From: Rhodococcus sp. OK302
GTDB taxonomy: Bacteria; Actinomycetota; Actinomycetes; Mycobacteriales; Mycobacteriaceae
Direction of reading: 5' to 3'
Assembly (NCBI RefSeq): GCF_002245895.1
Contig: NZ_NPJZ01000001.1
Location: 2,020,501 to 2,084,500 of the forward strand
Length of the DNA stretch: 64,000 bases
This document shows positions 61,538 through 64,000 of the stretch, piece after piece. Below the pieces are notes generated by a model. That model did no database searches and was not told the DNA's origin. It was given only the letters and a program-made list of their open reading frames with translations. How positions within the stretch are numbered: the first letter of the stretch is position 1; each line of letters begins with the position of its first letter. A program made the translations under genes and the position numbers.

Positions 61538-62503
61538 ATGAGTCCAGAGTCGAATGGTGTGGACGGAAGGGTTCCTGACCTGCCACTTACCGCAACCAGA
61601 ATTTCCGTGACCGAGGACTACGCGCAGGAGATCGACGAGATCGCGAGTCTGACGGCCAAACTTGGCGGGCTGGAATCTGCTGAATTCGCGGATGCCTGGA
61701 GACAGGGCTATCCGTACGAGAAGAAGATGTCGCGCCGTGAGTACGAGCGGAAGAAGCGTCGGCTTCAGATCGAACTACTCAAACTGCAACTGTGGGTCAA
61801 GGACACCGGTCAGAAAGTTCTGATCATCTTCGAAGGCCGCGACGCGGCCGGCAAGGGTGGCTCGATCAAGCGTTTCACCGAGCATCTCAACCCTCGCGGG
61901 GCACGCGTCGTCGCCCTCGAGAAGCCGACGGACATCGAGCGTACGCAGTGGTATTTCCAGCGGTATGTCGCGCACCTGCCCAGCGGCGGCGAGATCGTCA
62001 TGATGGACAGGTCTTGGTACAACCGCGCCGGCGTCGAGCGCGTGATGGGATATTGCACCCCGACCCAGTATCTCGAATTCATGCGTGAGGCACCGGAATT
62101 CGAGCGGATGCTCGTCAACTCCGGGATTCACCTGCACAAATTGTGGTTCTCGGTCAGTCGAGAAGAGCAGTTAGCGCGATTTGCCGCCCGCCGAACAGAT
62201 CCGGTGCGTCAGTGGAAGCTGTCACCCACAGACCTTGCCTCCCTTGATAAGTGGGACGACTACACCCAGGCCAAAGAAGCGATGTTCTTCTACACGGACA
62301 CAGGAGACGCTCCGTGGACCGTGATCAAGAGCAATGACAAGAAGCGGGCACGGCTCGAAGCGATGCGTCACGTGCTCGCCAGTTTCGAATACCCCAACAA
62401 GGATCACAAGCTTGTGGGAACCCCGGATCCCTTGATCGTGGGACCGGCCTCCGCAATCTTCGAAGAGGGCGAGCACGTCAACGTGGTTTTGCCGAGCATT
62501 TAG
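61538..62503 (+). CDS. ppk2: Polyphosphate kinase 2
   Basis: The 321-residue protein has a short N-terminal extension, then the PPK2 domain with Walker A FEGRDAAGKGGSIKRF, the lid-module region YVAHLPSGGEIVMMDRSWYNRAGVE (Walker B MDRSW), and RFAARRTDPVRQWKLSPTDL. It transfers phosphate between polyphosphate and nucleoside phosphates. AAGGAG lies before the ATG. The single-domain length suggests class I PPK2, which favours NDP phosphorylation, but class is not certain. Confidence 0.95.
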   Translation: MSPESNGVDGRVPDLPLTATRISVTEDYAQEIDEIASLTAKLGGLESAEFADAWRQGYPYEKKMSRREYERKKRRLQIELLKLQLWVKDTGQKVLIIFEGRDAAGKGGSIKRFTEHLNPRGARVVALEKPTDIERTQWYFQRYVAHLPSGGEIVMMDRSWYNRAGVERVMGYCTPTQYLEFMREAPEFERMLVNSGIHLHKLWFSVSREEQLARFAARRTDPVRQWKLSPTDLASLDKWDDYTQAKEAMFFYTDTGDAPWTVIKSNDKKRARLEAMRHVLASFEYPNKDHKLVGTPDPLIVGPASAIFEEGEHVNVVLPSI

Positions 62504-62525
62504 CAGTCGCACGGATTGTGATGGT

Positions 62526-63557
62526 TCAGATCGAACTGGCCTCCGCCCACAGATTGATGCCGCTGTCGCGGGCATGCTGATCGATGGAGGCCAGTTCGGC
62601 GGAACTGAACTCGAGGTTGTCCAGTGCGCCGACGTTCGACTCGAGTTGCGCGACGCTGGATGCCCCGATCAGCACCGAGGTGACACGCGGATCGCGCAAT
62701 GCCCAACTCAACGCGAGTTGCGCCAACGATTGACCTCGACTTTTCGCGATAGCGTCCAAGGCGCGGATGTGTTCGAGTGCGTCGTCGCTGAGCCACGACG
62801 GATCCAATGATTTTCCCTGTGCTGCACGAGAATTCTCGGGTATCCCGTTCAGATATCTGTCCGTGAGCATCCCCTGCGCCAAGGGCGAGAACGCAATCAC
62901 ACCGACTCCGAGTTCGTCGACCGTACTCAGCAGATCCTGCTCGATCCAGCGGTTCAGCATCGAGTAACTCGGCTGGTGAATGAGTAGCGGAACGCCGGCC
63001 GCGTCAAGCAAGGCGGCGATGGCGCGGGTGCGCTGTGGAGAATACGAGCTGATCCCGGCGTACAGCGCTTTGCCCTGCTGGACGGCGCTGATGAGGGCTC
63101 CGGCAGTTTCTTCGATCGGCGTCTCCGCATCGGGGCGGTGGCTGTAGAAGATATCGACGTAGTCGATGCCCAGCCGGCCCAGCGACTGGTCGAGTGACGA
63201 GAGCAGATATTTGCGGGAGCCACCGAAACCGTAAGGGCCTGGCCACATGTCCCAGCCGGCCTTGGACGAGATGATCAACTCGTCACGATACGACGCGAAG
63301 TCCTCCCGCAGTATTCGTCCGAAGTTGGTTTCGGCACTGCCGTACGGCGGGCCGTAGTTGTTGGCCAGGTCGAAATGAGTGATACCGAGATCGAATGCGC
63401 GTCGTAGCACTGCTCGTTGGCGGTCGATCGGAACGTCGTCACCGAAGTTGTGCCACAGTCCCAGCGAAATAGCGGGTAGTTTCAATCCGCTTCGGCCGGT
63501 GCGACGGTAGGGCATGGTCTCGTAGCGATCAGGCTGCGCGACATAGGGTTCGGACAT
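62526..63557 (-). CDS. Aldo/keto reductase (YghZ/Gpr-like)
   Basis: From ATG 63557 the 343-residue protein matches the AKR family that includes L-glyceraldehyde 3-phosphate reductase. Catalytic residues are visible: Asp and Tyr in FDLANNYG, Lys in ISSKAGWDM, His in FYSHRPD. The C-terminal NADPH-binding segment is SVLIGASSVAQLESN. It reduces aldehydes, perhaps methylglyoxal-like ones. The frame is open upstream, but the ATG lies 16 bp after the stop of the sensor kinase on the same strand. Confidence 0.93.
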   Translation of the reverse strand: MSEPYVAQPDRYETMPYRRTGRSGLKLPAISLGLWHNFGDDVPIDRQRAVLRRAFDLGITHFDLANNYGPPYGSAETNFGRILREDFASYRDELIISSKAGWDMWPGPYGFGGSRKYLLSSLDQSLGRLGIDYVDIFYSHRPDAETPIEETAGALISAVQQGKALYAGISSYSPQRTRAIAALLDAAGVPLLIHQPSYSMLNRWIEQDLLSTVDELGVGVIAFSPLAQGMLTDRYLNGIPENSRAAQGKSLDPSWLSDDALEHIRALDAIAKSRGQSLAQLALSWALRDPRVTSVLIGASSVAQLESNVGALDNLEFSSAELASIDQHARDSGINLWAEASSI

Positions 63558-63573
63558 CGTTCCTACCTTGGGT

Positions 63574-64000
63574 TCAGTTCTGCGCGGGCGCATCTCGGAG
63601 TTCGACAGACAAACGTGCTCCGCCCAACGGGCTGTCGTGAAGCGAGGTGCTGCCGCCGTGGAGGAAGGCTTGCTGAGCGACCAGCGCCAGCCCCAGCCCT
63701 GAGCCGGATTTACCGGCAGTCGAGCCGCGGGTGAACCGCTCGAACACTGCCTCGCGCTCGCCTTCGGGAATGCCGGACCCGTTGTCGTCGATGGTGATGG
63801 TGAATGTCGCGGGCGGGCCGGGACGGCATCCCAGGGTGATCCGCACTTCGGTGGCGCCGCCATGCCGCACGGCATTGGTGATGGCATTGTCGAGGATCAA
63901 CCGGATGCCACCCGGCAATGCGTGAATGCGGTAGGGCAGAGGCGAATCGGTGGTTTCGACACTCACCCGCAGATTCGGATGGAGGCGTTGCGCTTCGTCG
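63574..64000 (-). CDS. Sensor histidine kinase, C-terminal part (PrrB-like, truncated by window edge)
   Basis: The frame is open to the window edge and gives the C-terminal ~141 residues of a histidine kinase. The ATPase domain has the N box LILDNAITNAVRHGGA, G1 IDDNGSGIP, F box FERFTRG, and G2 SGSGLGLALV. The sequence before the N box (HPNLRVSVET) resembles PrrB (Rv0902c), and gene order supports that. The phospho-accepting histidine and sensor region lie outside the window. No frame damage is visible. Confidence 0.85.
   Translation of the reverse strand, partial: DEAQRLHPNLRVSVETTDSPLPYRIHALPGGIRLILDNAITNAVRHGGATEVRITLGCRPGPPATFTITIDDNGSGIPEGEREAVFERFTRGSTAGKSGSGLGLALVAQQAFLHGGSTSLHDSPLGGARLSVELRDAPAQN

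Overview
The window is a GC-rich, tightly packed actinobacterial chromosome segment that most resembles Rhodococcus of the erythropolis/qingshengii type. This rests on recognisable products (an Rpf resuscitation-promoting factor with a c-di-AMP riboswitch leader, SepH, XPB-type helicase, two citrate synthases, F420-type luciferase-like oxidoreductase, PdxH, PPK2) and on gene order. From memory, much of the order follows the Mycobacterium tuberculosis Rv0858c to Rv0902c block, with Rhodococcus-specific insertions. I see no rRNA, tRNA, CRISPR array, insertion sequence or prophage.

Layout. 1-6.8 kb: end of an Lrp/AsnC regulator, a VOC protein, an aminotransferase-AraC pair, a carboxymuconolactone-decarboxylase-like gene behind an ECF41/SigJ-type promoter, and a molybdate uptake operon (HTH-TOBE regulator, modA, modB, modC). 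6.8-17.7 kb: a catabolic operon on the minus strand, in transcription order flavin monooxygenase, PF10118 hydrolase, iron-sulfur flavin reductase, SRPBCC protein, aldehyde dehydrogenase, SDR and acyl-CoA ligase. It diverges from two overlapping TetR genes across a region with two matching operator palindromes, and an acyl-CoA dehydrogenase lies next door. The aldehyde dehydrogenase is frameshifted by a 68-bp tandem duplication. 17.9-24.5 kb: FUSC membrane protein, SigJ-like ECF sigma factor, LLM oxidoreductase, DUF3239 protein and a secreted M19-like dipeptidase.

24.6-45.4 kb: XPB helicase and its helicase-associated partner separated by an AT-richer stretch of very small ORFs; rpfA with riboswitch and CRP-type site; YccF; cold-shock protein; DUF2771/MFS pair; glutaminyl cyclotransferase; a DUF3027, Hsp90/sacsin-like ATPase and PAP2 operon; DUF2530; purine permease; MarR, MFS, TetR; an RNA methyltransferase and DUF2537. 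45.4-64 kb: DUF6928-like protein, sepH, DUF4234, citA-serC, pdxH-MFS, aldose epimerase, gltA, FKBP, a thioredoxin-fold protein, an ABC drug-exporter pair with divergent TetR, a large kinase-like/LPG-synthase-like membrane protein, ppk2, an aldo/keto reductase and a truncated sensor kinase resembling PrrB.

Three themes run through the window. Many genes have a -10 hexamer ending exactly 7 nt before the start codon, which predicts leaderless mRNAs. TetR genes sit beside readable palindromic operators. Short tandem duplications (periods 14, 28, 30, 30 and 68 bp) cluster at gene ends and in one case break a gene. I did not find a convincing wholly new defence or mobile system. The best candidates for new biology are the monooxygenase operon with its double TetR control and broken dehydrogenase, and the conserved but uncharacterised DUF3027-ATPase-PAP2 operon.
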